DNA of 64,000 nt, taken from an uncultured Sutterella sp. GTDB lineage: Bacteria > Pseudomonadota > Gammaproteobacteria > Burkholderiales > Burkholderiaceae_F. The position numbers were made by a program, and so were the translations under genes. Location of the stretch: NCBI GenBank assembly GCA_900542195.1, contig UQNA01000001.1, positions 76,698 to 140,697 on the forward strand, written 5' to 3'. This document shows positions 19,110-28,000 of this stretch, one piece after another (the first letter of the stretch is position 1; each line of letters opens with the position of its first letter). The notes below the pieces were generated by a model. That model had not been told where the DNA came from and did not search any database. It saw only the letters and a list, made by a program, of their open reading frames with translations.

Positions 19110-21203
19110 TTACTTGATGAGACCTTCTTTTTGAAGAGCCGGGATGACGAAGTCGAGTTGATATTCTTTCAACGTATCGACAGTCGGAACGCCTGTCTGC
19201 TTGTTAAATCCCATTTGTTCAAAGAAGATATCGAAGCTCTTCTGGATATCAGCCGGATCCATGCGGACAGTACCTTTAGTGAAAGGCTTTTTATCCTTCG
19301 GATCCCAGTAAATCCAACCCGGGACGGTGTCGTGATCCTGACGCATATTAGAGCTGTCGAGCTGACGCATTGTGTAAACGCGCTGCAGGAGCCATGCGCG
19401 AGTTGCATCTTTATCCAAATCGTCGCCGGTCTTCTTAACGCCGGTTACAGCGGAGAACACCTTGGCTTCAATGTTCGGATCGCCTACATACTGGTTCTTT
19501 TCATCCGGGCAATATTCCCATGGGCCCATCCAAGAACACAGTCCCAACATGTTGTGAAGTTCCGTACGGGCGATAACCCATGCCAAACGCTTCATCTTGT
19601 ATTCATTAACCGGCGTGTAATCGCCGATTTGGTCAACTGCGCTTTCGTCGCCCCATGTCACTTTAGCGATGTGCTTCATTTCCTTGATCGGAAGACCGCT
19701 GCGGGTGAAGTTAACGTGTGCGTGGGCCATCGGGTCACGGTTCCACATACAGTTCAAAACGCAGCCGAGCTGTGCATCATCTTCATTGGTATGATGTTTC
19801 GGGTGACCGTTGGACCAATACAGTGAACGATGGTCATCACTCCATGTCTTCAAAGGGATGCCGAAATGTTCGAGCATGACAGGAGTTGTTTCTCCCATCC
19901 ACTTACCGAATTCACCTTGTCTGTAGGCAATCTTCGGAAGAAATTCCTGCATAGCGGAAGCGTCAACGTCATCGATCTTCTTCCATGGCAAGGAGTCGTA
20001 TTCTTCCTTAGAAAGAAGTTTCTTCCAATAACCGTCTGTATACATCATGACCATATCTCGCTGGATCTGGCCGTAGTTGCACCACAAACCTAAATCATCC
20101 ATTAACTGGCTGCCGACAATTGCGATCTCGATGTTTCTTTCCGGATGCAGCTTGAGATTCGGGTAGAAAAAGACCGGGAAGAGTAAGCCGCCGCAAGTTT
20201 GTTCAGTAATCGGGCTGACGTTGAATTTAGCCGCAGTCTTGACATCTTTAATAACCGGATAGCAGCGAATCGGGCAAGCAAAGCAGCCGTTGTTGCGGAC
20301 ATGCAGACCCCATTCCTTATCGCCTAAGAAGAATTCTCCGGCATTGGTGCGGAAGGCCATCTTAGAGAGGCGGCGCGTATCCAAAGGAACATTAATCGGA
20401 GGATTAGCAGCACCCCATTGTTTTCCGGGCATACCGGACCAGCGGGAGTTCAAAGAATGGTATTCAAAGAGCGGGTGCGGATAGCGGGAAACGACGGTCT
20501 GTGTCAGAGCGCCGAGCAATTCTTTGTGGCGGTTGACGAGTTTTTCCCAGTCTTCCTTATCAGCTGCGATATGGATGGCTTGGTCACCGTCAATCGCGAT
20601 ACCCTTCAAATTCTTGGAACCGAAGACGCCGCCGATACCGCCGCCTGTATGACTCTTGGCATTAATCACAATGGACATCGGAACAAGGTTTTCACCGGCC
20701 GGTCCAATAACGGTAACGGATGCGTTCGGAGAAGTTTCCTGGCTAATCAATTCATGGGAGCGGCGTGTCCCTTCGCCCCAGATGTGCCCTGCATTGCGGA
20801 TTTGAACGTCATCGTTGTTGATGTAGATATAAACAGGTTCTTTGGCCTTACCTTCAATGATGATGAAATCGTAGCCGGCATATTTAATTTTTGCACCGAT
20901 ATCACCGCCCAAGTGAGCACTTCCGACCATGTGTCTCGGATAAGTAGTCGGGTACATTGTGGTGATAGATGTTCTGCCGGAGCAGACAGCGCCTGTACCT
21001 GTCAGAGGTCCGGGAGCGATAACGAGTTTGTTGGTTTCATCGAAAGCCTGAGTCTTAGGGGGGACTTCATCCCAAAAGATCTTATAACCGAGAGCAGTAC
21101 CGCCAATCCATTGCTTATCTGTCGGAACTGTAGAGACTTCGCCTGTAGAAAGATTGATTCTGAGACCTTGACCGGTCCAACCGTATTTTTTTGTATCAGA
21201 CAT
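19110..21203 (-). CDS. Aldehyde ferredoxin oxidoreductase family protein (YdhV-like tungsto/molybdoenzyme)
   Basis: Large catalytic subunit of the W/Mo-bis-pyranopterin aldehyde oxidoreductase family. 697 residues, close to the length of E. coli YdhV. N-terminal pterin-binding domain with GGTALGYKI and APGPLTGTGAVCSGRTS, then SHTGGGIGGVFGSKNLK (about residues 184-200). The [4Fe-4S] ligands are C307-x2-C310-x3-C314 plus a distant cysteine, probably C556 in LGLCSWMG. No signal peptide or Tat motif. Substrate cannot be predicted. Electrons would pass to the ferredoxin-like protein encoded 22 bases upstream. Second gene of the six-gene operon. Confidence 0.93.
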   Translation of the reverse strand: MSDTKKYGWTGQGLRINLSTGEVSTVPTDKQWIGGTALGYKIFWDEVPPKTQAFDETNKLVIAPGPLTGTGAVCSGRTSITTMYPTTYPRHMVGSAHLGGDIGAKIKYAGYDFIIIEGKAKEPVYIYINNDDVQIRNAGHIWGEGTRRSHELISQETSPNASVTVIGPAGENLVPMSIVINAKSHTGGGIGGVFGSKNLKGIAIDGDQAIHIAADKEDWEKLVNRHKELLGALTQTVVSRYPHPLFEYHSLNSRWSGMPGKQWGAANPPINVPLDTRRLSKMAFRTNAGEFFLGDKEWGLHVRNNGCFACPIRCYPVIKDVKTAAKFNVSPITEQTCGGLLFPVFFYPNLKLHPERNIEIAIVGSQLMDDLGLWCNYGQIQRDMVMMYTDGYWKKLLSKEEYDSLPWKKIDDVDASAMQEFLPKIAYRQGEFGKWMGETTPVMLEHFGIPLKTWSDDHRSLYWSNGHPKHHTNEDDAQLGCVLNCMWNRDPMAHAHVNFTRSGLPIKEMKHIAKVTWGDESAVDQIGDYTPVNEYKMKRLAWVIARTELHNMLGLCSWMGPWEYCPDEKNQYVGDPNIEAKVFSAVTGVKKTGDDLDKDATRAWLLQRVYTMRQLDSSNMRQDHDTVPGWIYWDPKDKKPFTKGTVRMDPADIQKSFDIFFEQMGFNKQTGVPTVDTLKEYQLDFVIPALQKEGLIK

Positions 21204-21224
21204 ATGCGTAACCTATAGAGAAAA

Positions 21225-21935
21225 TCAGCCGTGACAAACACCGCATTGGTCGTTGTTGTTCTGGGGCAGATAGCCATGCTGCGGACTGCGGTTCGGTTCT
21301 TTGGAACGATCAACCCAGGGAACGTAGCGGATAGCTTCTGTCGGGCAGGCTTTTACGCACTTCGGATCGCCGTCGCAAAGGAAGCATTTGCTGGCGACAT
21401 TTTTTTCAACGTCAAAGCTCATCATGTTCCACGGACAAGCTTTTTGGCAGAGACCGCAGCCAATGCAGATTTCTTCGTCTACATAGCGGGCGCCGGTCTT
21501 CGGATTTACACGAATAGCACCTTGCGGGCAAGCGTTAGCGCAAGGAACCGGGTGGTCGCATTGACGGCAAGTGTCTTGGATACAAATCGGGTCAAAACCG
21601 AAAGCTCCGTTATTAGGGCTGACGAGGGCCGTGCCTTGCGGACCGTACCACATGTTGCGGTTAATCTTGATTCTGGCAAGCTTGGGGTCGGCTTTTCCGT
21701 CATTAAATTCCGTACAGGCTAATTCACAGCGCTGGCAAGTTACACAAAGGCTCGGATCTGCAATGAGGATGCCTTTTGGTGCTGAGAGAATGATATAGGG
21801 CTGGGCGCCTGTTTGGGCTTTTACGGTATTCATAGCAGCCATTGCAGCGGCAACTGTCGATACCTCTAAAAAGCCACGACGGGTAATATCTAACGGCAAA
21901 CGTGCCTTAGAGAGCAGTTCTTTAAGATCTAACAT
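21225..21935 (-). CDS. Ferredoxin-like protein with four [4Fe-4S] clusters and Tat-type leader (YdhY-like)
   Basis: First gene of the operon, probable electron partner of the AOR-family enzyme. 236 residues from the ATG at 21935, which has GGAG eight bases upstream; the frame also opens from a TTG seven codons earlier without a ribosome site. Cysteine groups CVTCQRCELAC, CRQCDHPVPCANAC, CIGCGLCQKAC and CFLCDGDPKCVKAC give four cubane clusters. Near the N-terminus is TRRGFLEVSTVAAAMAAM, a good twin-arginine motif with a hydrophobic stretch, which is unexpected because the AOR partner has no leader. Confidence 0.92.
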   Translation of the reverse strand: MLDLKELLSKARLPLDITRRGFLEVSTVAAAMAAMNTVKAQTGAQPYIILSAPKGILIADPSLCVTCQRCELACTEFNDGKADPKLARIKINRNMWYGPQGTALVSPNNGAFGFDPICIQDTCRQCDHPVPCANACPQGAIRVNPKTGARYVDEEICIGCGLCQKACPWNMMSFDVEKNVASKCFLCDGDPKCVKACPTEAIRYVPWVDRSKEPNRSPQHGYLPQNNNDQCGVCHG

Positions 21936-21974
21936 TAAAGACTCCGTTGATTGCAAAGTAAATGGGGGTACTTA

Positions 21975-21996
21975 TTCATTAGTTCGCACTAATGAA
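21975..21996. promoter_or_regulatory. Perfect inverted repeat, candidate operator
   Basis: Arms TTCATTAGT and ACTAATGAA, 9 bp each, separated by TCGC. Located 40 bases upstream of the ATG of the first operon gene, where it could be a repressor/activator site or a 5'-UTR hairpin. No T-tract adjoins it, so it is not an intrinsic terminator. Confidence 0.55.
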
Positions 21997-22220
21997 CTTA
22001 TGGTTTTCGAAGCGGGGCAGATTTATAAGGATTCACGTCCGGAAAATGGACGATCCTCTTAGTTTGGAGGAGGGAGAGAGAAAGGCAGAGTCGCGTTTTG
22101 CTTTACCAGTGAGCAAAACGATTGAGAGAGAACTTGTCTACCGGTAATTTTTCTATTTATCCGGGCGGAAAGCATTTTGAGCTCCTTGCTACGAAACCAT
22201 TAGTTGGGGTGAAAGAAATC

Positions 22221-22240
22221 GTTTCGTTTCATTTCGTTTC
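22221..22240. repeat. Two tandem 10-bp units upstream of the AOR operon
   Basis: GTTTCGTTTC directly followed by ATTTCGTTTC; the units differ only at the first base and are spaced exactly one helical turn apart. GAAAGAAATC just upstream gives a partial inverted match. Possible regulator binding site; evidence is pattern only. Confidence 0.4.
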
Positions 22241-22595
22241 AGAGTATATCCCCAAGAAATAACCCGATAAAAGATCGTCAAATTTTGTAATAATCACTCA
22301 AATACGCTATTTGCTCATCCGAAAGGATGAATATAACTGTTGGGAATCAATGTTTTTTAACACTTTGTAATAAATATTTTGTCACACCCAAATTGAGATC
22401 TATTGTTGGATTTTCACAAAAAATACATCAAGTTAGCACGCTAAGTTATTGAAAAAGATGTCTATGTATGCGCAAAAACTGTAATTTTTGACAATTATTG
22501 GACTGAATTGTGTCGGAGGGCTCACTCTTCAATGAACCGGTTCTTACCTCATGCGTTTTCATGAGATTTCAAACATTTTTTGAAGCTAGAAAGGA

Positions 22596-22628
22596 CTCTA
22601 TTGCGGCTTTGCCGCAGTTTCAATAGAG
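22596..22628 (-). terminator. Hairpin at the 3' end of the APC transporter gene
   Basis: Outer 8-bp stem CTCTATTG/CAATAGAG enclosing an inner GCGGC-TTT-GCCGC hairpin. It spans the stop codon of the transporter gene; downstream T content on the minus strand is modest (TCCTTTCT), so termination strength is uncertain. Confidence 0.5.
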
Positions 22629-24043
22629 TTCTTATGTTGTCGCTGATATTGATTGAAGAAGTACAAAGGTGTTGAAATAAAAATAACCAATCCGGCAATC
22701 AAGAAAAAGATATACCCAAGGCTCGCCCAAACTCCCTTCGAGAGAATTTGTTCCGGAGGAACAAATCCGCACAAGATAGAAATAAAACAAGTAACGAAAG
22801 CAACGCCTGACATCAGGCACAATCCAACTTTGCCGCCGGGCACTTGATAAGAGCCTTTCTTATCGGGATACCGCAGCTTAAGTCGAATAGCAGCTGCAAA
22901 CATTAGAAGGTACATCACCATATAGAGCTCTCCGCAAAGAGCTAAAAAGAGCCAAAAGGCGTCTGATACGGACGGCATTACCAAGACGCTCAAAGCCAAG
23001 AATGTGGCACATCCTGTTTGAAGAATCAGGATGCTGGTTTGCATACCGAATGAATTCCGGGTCTGCCAGTACTTAGGCAGGTAACCTTCTTGGGCTACTT
23101 CCAGAAGGCCGCGGGAGGGTCCGTTCATCCACGTTACGATGGAAGCGAGAGCACCGTAGGCCAGAAAAGCAGCAAGGATAGGAGTGAACCATGAAAAACC
23201 AAGAGCTTTAAGCATGGTCTCAAAACTTTGACATACGCCCGCAGACATGGAAAGCTGAGCACCGGGGACCACTAAAGCAACGGATAACGCACCGAAGATA
23301 GAGAAGAAAAGAATAATAAGTGAGGCCAAGAAGATAGCTCTCGGGAAGGCCGATGTCGGATTCTTCATATTAGTCACGTGAACGGAACTCATTTCCATAC
23401 CCGCTAATGACACCATCATCCCTGCCAGCAGCATCCACTGTTTTGGAGTGGACAAATCGGGAATAAGGGCTGCTCCTCCGTTAAAAGGGATCTGGATTGG
23501 TTTGTCGGTGAGAATATAGGCGGATGCAATCGCTATAAGAAAGAATCCCGGAATAATCGTGCCTACCAACACGCCGGACTTGGAGAGGAAAACCGAAAGC
23601 CTCATGCCTCGGAAATTCAGAACCGTTGCAATCCAAAGAATGGCGATAGTAGTGAAGAAGATGTACCAGCGATTGTGAGCGAGCTCAGGGCTAAAGGTGT
23701 ATGCCAAGCAAGTGGCCACAAAAGTCGCTGCTGCCGGATACCAAGGCAAGTTCTGAACCCACTCCATAAAGATAGCAAGGAATCCATATTTAGGGCCGAA
23801 TGCTTCACGCACCCAAACAAAAACACCGCCGCGTTCCGGATAGGTACTAGCTAACTCAGCCGAAACCAAAGCCGAAGGAACAAAGAAACAGACAGCAGAG
23901 GCAACGAGGAAAAAGATAATATTCCAACCGTACTCTGCCATGCTCGGCAAATTTCTCAAAGAGAAGACCGAACAAACTGTGAGCATAGCCATAGCGCCGA
24001 TGCTCATCGTAAAACTTGTTTTATTTCTCTCGGTACCGCCCAC
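22598..24043 (-). CDS. APC-superfamily amino-acid permease (glutamate/GABA antiporter-like)
   Basis: Inner-membrane amino-acid transporter, 481 residues with about 12 hydrophobic helices. The segment ELASTYPERGGVFVWVREAFG (from about residue 60) is the conserved TM2-TM3 part of this family, and MEWVQNLPWYPAA resembles GadC/YjeM-type antiporters. I start at the GTG at 24043, preceded by GGGAGGGAAGGCC; a TTG eight codons earlier lacks a ribosome site. Substrate is not certain from sequence. It lies upstream of and co-directional with the redox operon but is separated by 660 bases and a hairpin, so it is probably a separate unit. Confidence 0.88.
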   Translation of the reverse strand: MGGTERNKTSFTMSIGAMAMLTVCSVFSLRNLPSMAEYGWNIIFFLVASAVCFFVPSALVSAELASTYPERGGVFVWVREAFGPKYGFLAIFMEWVQNLPWYPAAATFVATCLAYTFSPELAHNRWYIFFTTIAILWIATVLNFRGMRLSVFLSKSGVLVGTIIPGFFLIAIASAYILTDKPIQIPFNGGAALIPDLSTPKQWMLLAGMMVSLAGMEMSSVHVTNMKNPTSAFPRAIFLASLIILFFSIFGALSVALVVPGAQLSMSAGVCQSFETMLKALGFSWFTPILAAFLAYGALASIVTWMNGPSRGLLEVAQEGYLPKYWQTRNSFGMQTSILILQTGCATFLALSVLVMPSVSDAFWLFLALCGELYMVMYLLMFAAAIRLKLRYPDKKGSYQVPGGKVGLCLMSGVAFVTCFISILCGFVPPEQILSKGVWASLGYIFFLIAGLVIFISTPLYFFNQYQRQHKNSIETAAKPQ

Positions 24044-24757
24044 GGCCTTCCCTCCCACAACTTTCAACTTCGGACTATAGCCCCATGATTCGAATGCAGA
24101 TTTCTAAAGATCCCAAAACAGAACTATTCCGCTTTAACGTTAGTTATGTTTAATTCTTATGAGGAGGCAGAATCGTCCCATGCATGTCGAACATTCAGAA
24201 TGAAGTCCTAAAAAATCGTGTTTTATATCAAAAAGTTGGAGTCCTTTTACAGAATTACACCCCAATTCGTTAAAGATGGTTGCGAAAAGCCAAACCTTGG
24301 CCCAATAGGTTACATCGGTTTACTTCTTACGAAAATTTGACGAACCGCAAAAGACCTATTGTTGAAATTGAGAGCCTCATACATTTTTGAGCTATTTGCA
24401 TTCAAATTTTTTAGAACCGAACAAAAAGTACTTTCTTGAATAAATACATAAGAATTTTTTCAAAACTCTCGAGGGTGAATTGGACTCAACTAGACGGTTA
24501 ATTCGATAGGTGTGTAATTTGCTTTTCTATGTGCGATACCAGGAAGATTTTTTCTTCGCACAACTCTGTCTTTAAAAGCAGGAATAAAAATCAATACTTG
24601 CGCCCAAGTTGAGCTCTTTTTTAATTTTTTCTTGGAAGTACTCACTTTGTACGTAATGATTGTCGTTCTCGATACATTCCCTAAAAAGTTTTAACAACCA
24701 GCCAACTCACTAACTTTCAATCCTATCTCGATTTGCCATTTTTGTCCCTCTTCGGGC
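24044..24757. other. Long AT-rich intergenic region between divergent genes
   Basis: About 700 bases between the APC permease (minus) and the giant autotransporter (plus). No reading frame with coding character, no tRNA and no repeat of note. It must contain the permease promoter. Confidence 0.5.
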
Positions 24758-24763
24758 TATGAT
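24733..24763 (+). promoter_or_regulatory. Possible sigma-70 promoter of the giant autotransporter
   Basis: TTGCCA and TATGAT separated by 19 bases, 40 bases before the ATG at 24803. The spacing is two bases longer than optimal, so this is only a candidate. Confidence 0.3.
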
Positions 24764-24802
24764 TTGCCTCAAATTATATAAATAACCTTAAGCCTGAGAT
24801 AA

Positions 24803-25009
24803 ATGTATATACATGCACGTTCCGTATGCCCGAAAAGCGGCAGAAATAAGCTCGTCGCTGCCATAGCCAGCGCGCTCGTCGCCCTCCCTCTTGGAATCCC
24901 ATCTGATGGGTACTCCGCCGACTCAAACGCTGTCTTCCCAGCAGACGATGTCCTAGAAATTTCTGCCACGTCAAATAAAGGGGGGGAGTACGCCTTCGTC
25001 AATAGCTGA
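24803..25009 (+). CDS. Piece 1 of giant autotransporter: signal peptide, stops after G7 tract
   Basis: 68 codons from the ATG at 24803. A basic stretch KSGRNK is followed by a hydrophobic core VAAIASALVALPLG and a likely cleavage near DGYSA, i.e. a Sec signal with a short N-terminal extension. It terminates at TGA 25007-25009 because the frame is wrong after the G7 tract; removing one G or adding two would join it to the passenger frame without any stop between. Confidence 0.7.
   Translation: MYIHARSVCPKSGRNKLVAAIASALVALPLGIPSDGYSADSNAVFPADDVLEISATSNKGGEYAFVNS
24980..24986 (+). repeat. Homopolymeric G7 tract at the frameshift point
   Basis: Seven Gs 177 bases inside the autotransporter reading frame (AAA then GGGGGGG then AGTACG). 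With 6 or 9 Gs the signal peptide and the 1,600-codon passenger are in frame; with 7 they are not. Classic position for slipped-strand phase variation, although a 7-base tract is short for high-frequency switching. Confidence 0.75.
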
Positions 25010-28000
25010 CAAAATAAAAAAAGAGAAGTACAAAAGACTTCCGGATTTCTCCACTGAAAGATGGGCATTGTTTCTCACGGATCCGAAATGGAGCACTTTG
25101 AGCGATAATGCTGATTACCGCTCTTTGAGCGAACCCACGTACAAGAATTCCCAACTCTTCATTACTGCCAAAGGAAGCAATATGGCAGGGGAAGATGAGT
25201 CAAAAAGATTCTCGATTTTCGGTGCTTACTATGACGGAGACAATAAAAATGGAACAAACGATGGTACAGACGGCCTTAAGCGTCAAACTCCAACTGAAGA
25301 CCAACGTAAGCTTTTAAGCCAATACTTTAGCCAAAGAACGCTTACTCTTACACTTGATAAATCATCGGACGAACAACCCTATACCTTGTTTGTTTCCGAC
25401 GTTTTCGGGGCAAATAATGACTTTGCCGGAAGAGCCGTAAGTAACACGGCTATGCCTAAAGACAGCGATTTCGTAAAAGCCAATAATAATTCTGTTCTTA
25501 TTAATCTAGAGAACAATACTTTGAACTTCAAGAGAATCAAAGGAGGCAAAGGAGTCAGCTGGAGAGAACTCACCGGCAAGAATAACGTCAAACCTATCAC
25601 CCAGGCCTCGTATAACCTGGTTGTAATAGAGGGAGCAGAAAAGTCTCAAAATCAAATCAATCTTATCGGTGTTTATGACCAAGAAGACTCTAACTCAATC
25701 CAAACTGAAGACAAAGAGTTTTATCTGAATCCCTCTATTTTCGGAGGAGATGCCCTTCAGGCGGATCACAATATTGTCTTTTTAAAGAATGTTAATACAG
25801 ACGGGATCGCCCGCAAATTCGGCATTGTGGGAGGTAGAGCTCAAGACGGCACTGCAGTAAATGGCTCGACATCCGTTGGGGCAGACAGCCGAAACAATTT
25901 AGTCTTGATTCAAAACTCTATTATTGGGGTTGATGGGGAAAAGAGCGAAGGTACCAATGTGTACGGGGGCCTGGGCTACGCTTCTGCACAAAATAATGCT
26001 GTAGTCATAGACAACACCAAGATCTTAGGCAATGTTTCGGGAGGCTTAAGCTTCTTAGATAATGTAATGTTCGACGGCTCTTACCATAAGTTTGTCTATG
26101 GTCCAAAGATTTCTAGTGACGGTTTCAATGCCGATCAAGTCCTAAGATCCTTTAACAAAGGTCTGACCGAAGACCATAACAGCGTCTACCTTAACCAGGC
26201 TGTGCTCGAGGGAACCTCCGCCGTCTACGCAAGCTCCGGTGGCCTTATCAAAACAACAGACGACAAACCCCAGGACTATATATATTTTGTTAATTCTAAA
26301 CTTGTTAACCTGAGAAGAGGTACCGTTTACTTAAACGGTGCTAATCGTGCTTCTTCAATTTATGCCGATACGGTGTACTTTGGTAAGGTATTTGATTCTT
26401 CTGGGAAAAAGCTTTTAGCTGACACCTATACTGATGCTAAACCTCTTACGGTCACCTTCGGTCACAGTCTCTCAGAGTCATACATCCGAACCTCCGCTGG
26501 TTTCCACTCAACGTTGACACGCTTGAACGAAGACCAAAGTGATATCACACACGGAAAACACAATTACTGGACTAAGGTTGTAGTGAATTTAGGCGATGTC
26601 ACTAAAATTAATGGTGACGGCAAGCATTTGAACACTACGGTTCCAGTATTTGAAAAAGAAGTGAGAGATGGAAATTCATATGCTGTCGCGAAGGACACGG
26701 TATTTTCCCTTCTCGCCCAAGACAATGTCGGAGGCTCAAGCACCTTCTTGGCAATTTCTTCTGGTTACCACACGGATTCTGATGGAAAAATTCTTGACAG
26801 TACACCCGTCCGTGCTCTTAATTTGAATTGGTCTCGTATCCTTGAATACCGCCTCTCTTATGCATCCGGAGGAAGGTATTCAAAGGATCCTAATGAAAAA
26901 CTAACCGTTGAAATCAACCAACCGGCTCCATCATACTCGAATGCTGCCGTTCCTCTTCCGTTGCTTCAAGTCTTCCAAGGAGAGGCTGAGGTTCTTTCTC
27001 CTTCCGAAACTTATGTTTGGGTTGACGGAGACAGGAACTGGTACAAGACTCAAGAAGACTATAACGCTAAGGAAAACCCAATCATAGACAAAATCGCTTT
27101 TCTTGAAGAGGTTCAGACTCAAACAGCAAAATCTCGCAAGTTAAAGGCAGACATTCAACAAAATGGGAAAGAGGTCGCAAGGGCTGAATACGCTCTGCTC
27201 CCGTACCTCAGTGTCGGAGAACTGTATGAAGTTAAAGATACAGACGGACGCGTAGAGAACTTTAAGGGCCATATCTTCTCTTTGACCCCATTGCTGAAGA
27301 CCGACGCCGATCTATTTGTATCAAAAAATAATGTTGACGGCACTACTAATATTTTTAAGGGAAATTTTGATGAAACCCAGCTGTACTATCGCGACGAAGA
27401 CGGTAATTTCTACGAAGAAGTAGCTTCAGCCGGAGATATTGTAAGCGTCACCAATCTATCCGGAACCAGTGCTGAAGCCGGTGGTCTTGCCTTAGGTTCG
27501 CGTCTCATGAAACTCGAGCTCTTGGACCAAGTGGTTCTGAATGGACTAACAGAGGATCAAACTGACATCTCTACTGATTCCTACACCGCAGAGATGGAAC
27601 TAACGGGCATAGGAGGAATTTATATTCCTGCTTCAAATACTGTTTTCATCGGAGGAAAGGACAATCAAAATTCTTTCTCTGGTAAGACAGAAGTCGGAGC
27701 ATCCGGAAAACTTTCCTTAGTCGCTACCGGAGCTCTCGGAAATACCGAAAGTGTGGTACTTGGAAGTGCGGCTACTCTTACCGTTTCCAAACGCATTGAT
27801 TCCAAAGAAGATAAACCGACTACTTCTCAGACGATAAAGAATATCAATGGGGCTGACGACAAAACCTCACTGGTTATAGAGAAAGATAATTCCCTAAAAC
27901 TTACGGGATCTACTGATGCAGGCCAAATCGGAATTGTCAGTGGAGCAGGAAATCTAAGCATTGAAAATACTAAATTTAAAATCTTGTCTAGTGGCACCTT

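Larger units (their letters stand above)
21936..22597 (-). promoter_or_regulatory. 660-bp leader/promoter region of the AOR operon
   Basis: No gene supported. Elements seen are a 22-bp inverted repeat 40 bases upstream of the first operon gene, two tandem 10-bp units at 22221-22240, and a strongly AT-rich part (22250-22500) suited to a promoter. I looked for TTGAT-N4-ATCAA FNR sites and found no good match. The length is unusual for this otherwise compact region and suggests complex regulation. Confidence 0.5.

Noticed and set aside
22431..22446. Short inverted repeat TTAGC-AC-GCTAA as an operator
   Set aside because: Five-base arms are expected by chance in AT-rich DNA.
22380..22510. FNR-type boxes upstream of the AOR operon (for example TTGAC-N4-ATTGG)
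   Set aside because: Right half-sites do not match the TTGAT-N4-ATCAA consensus.
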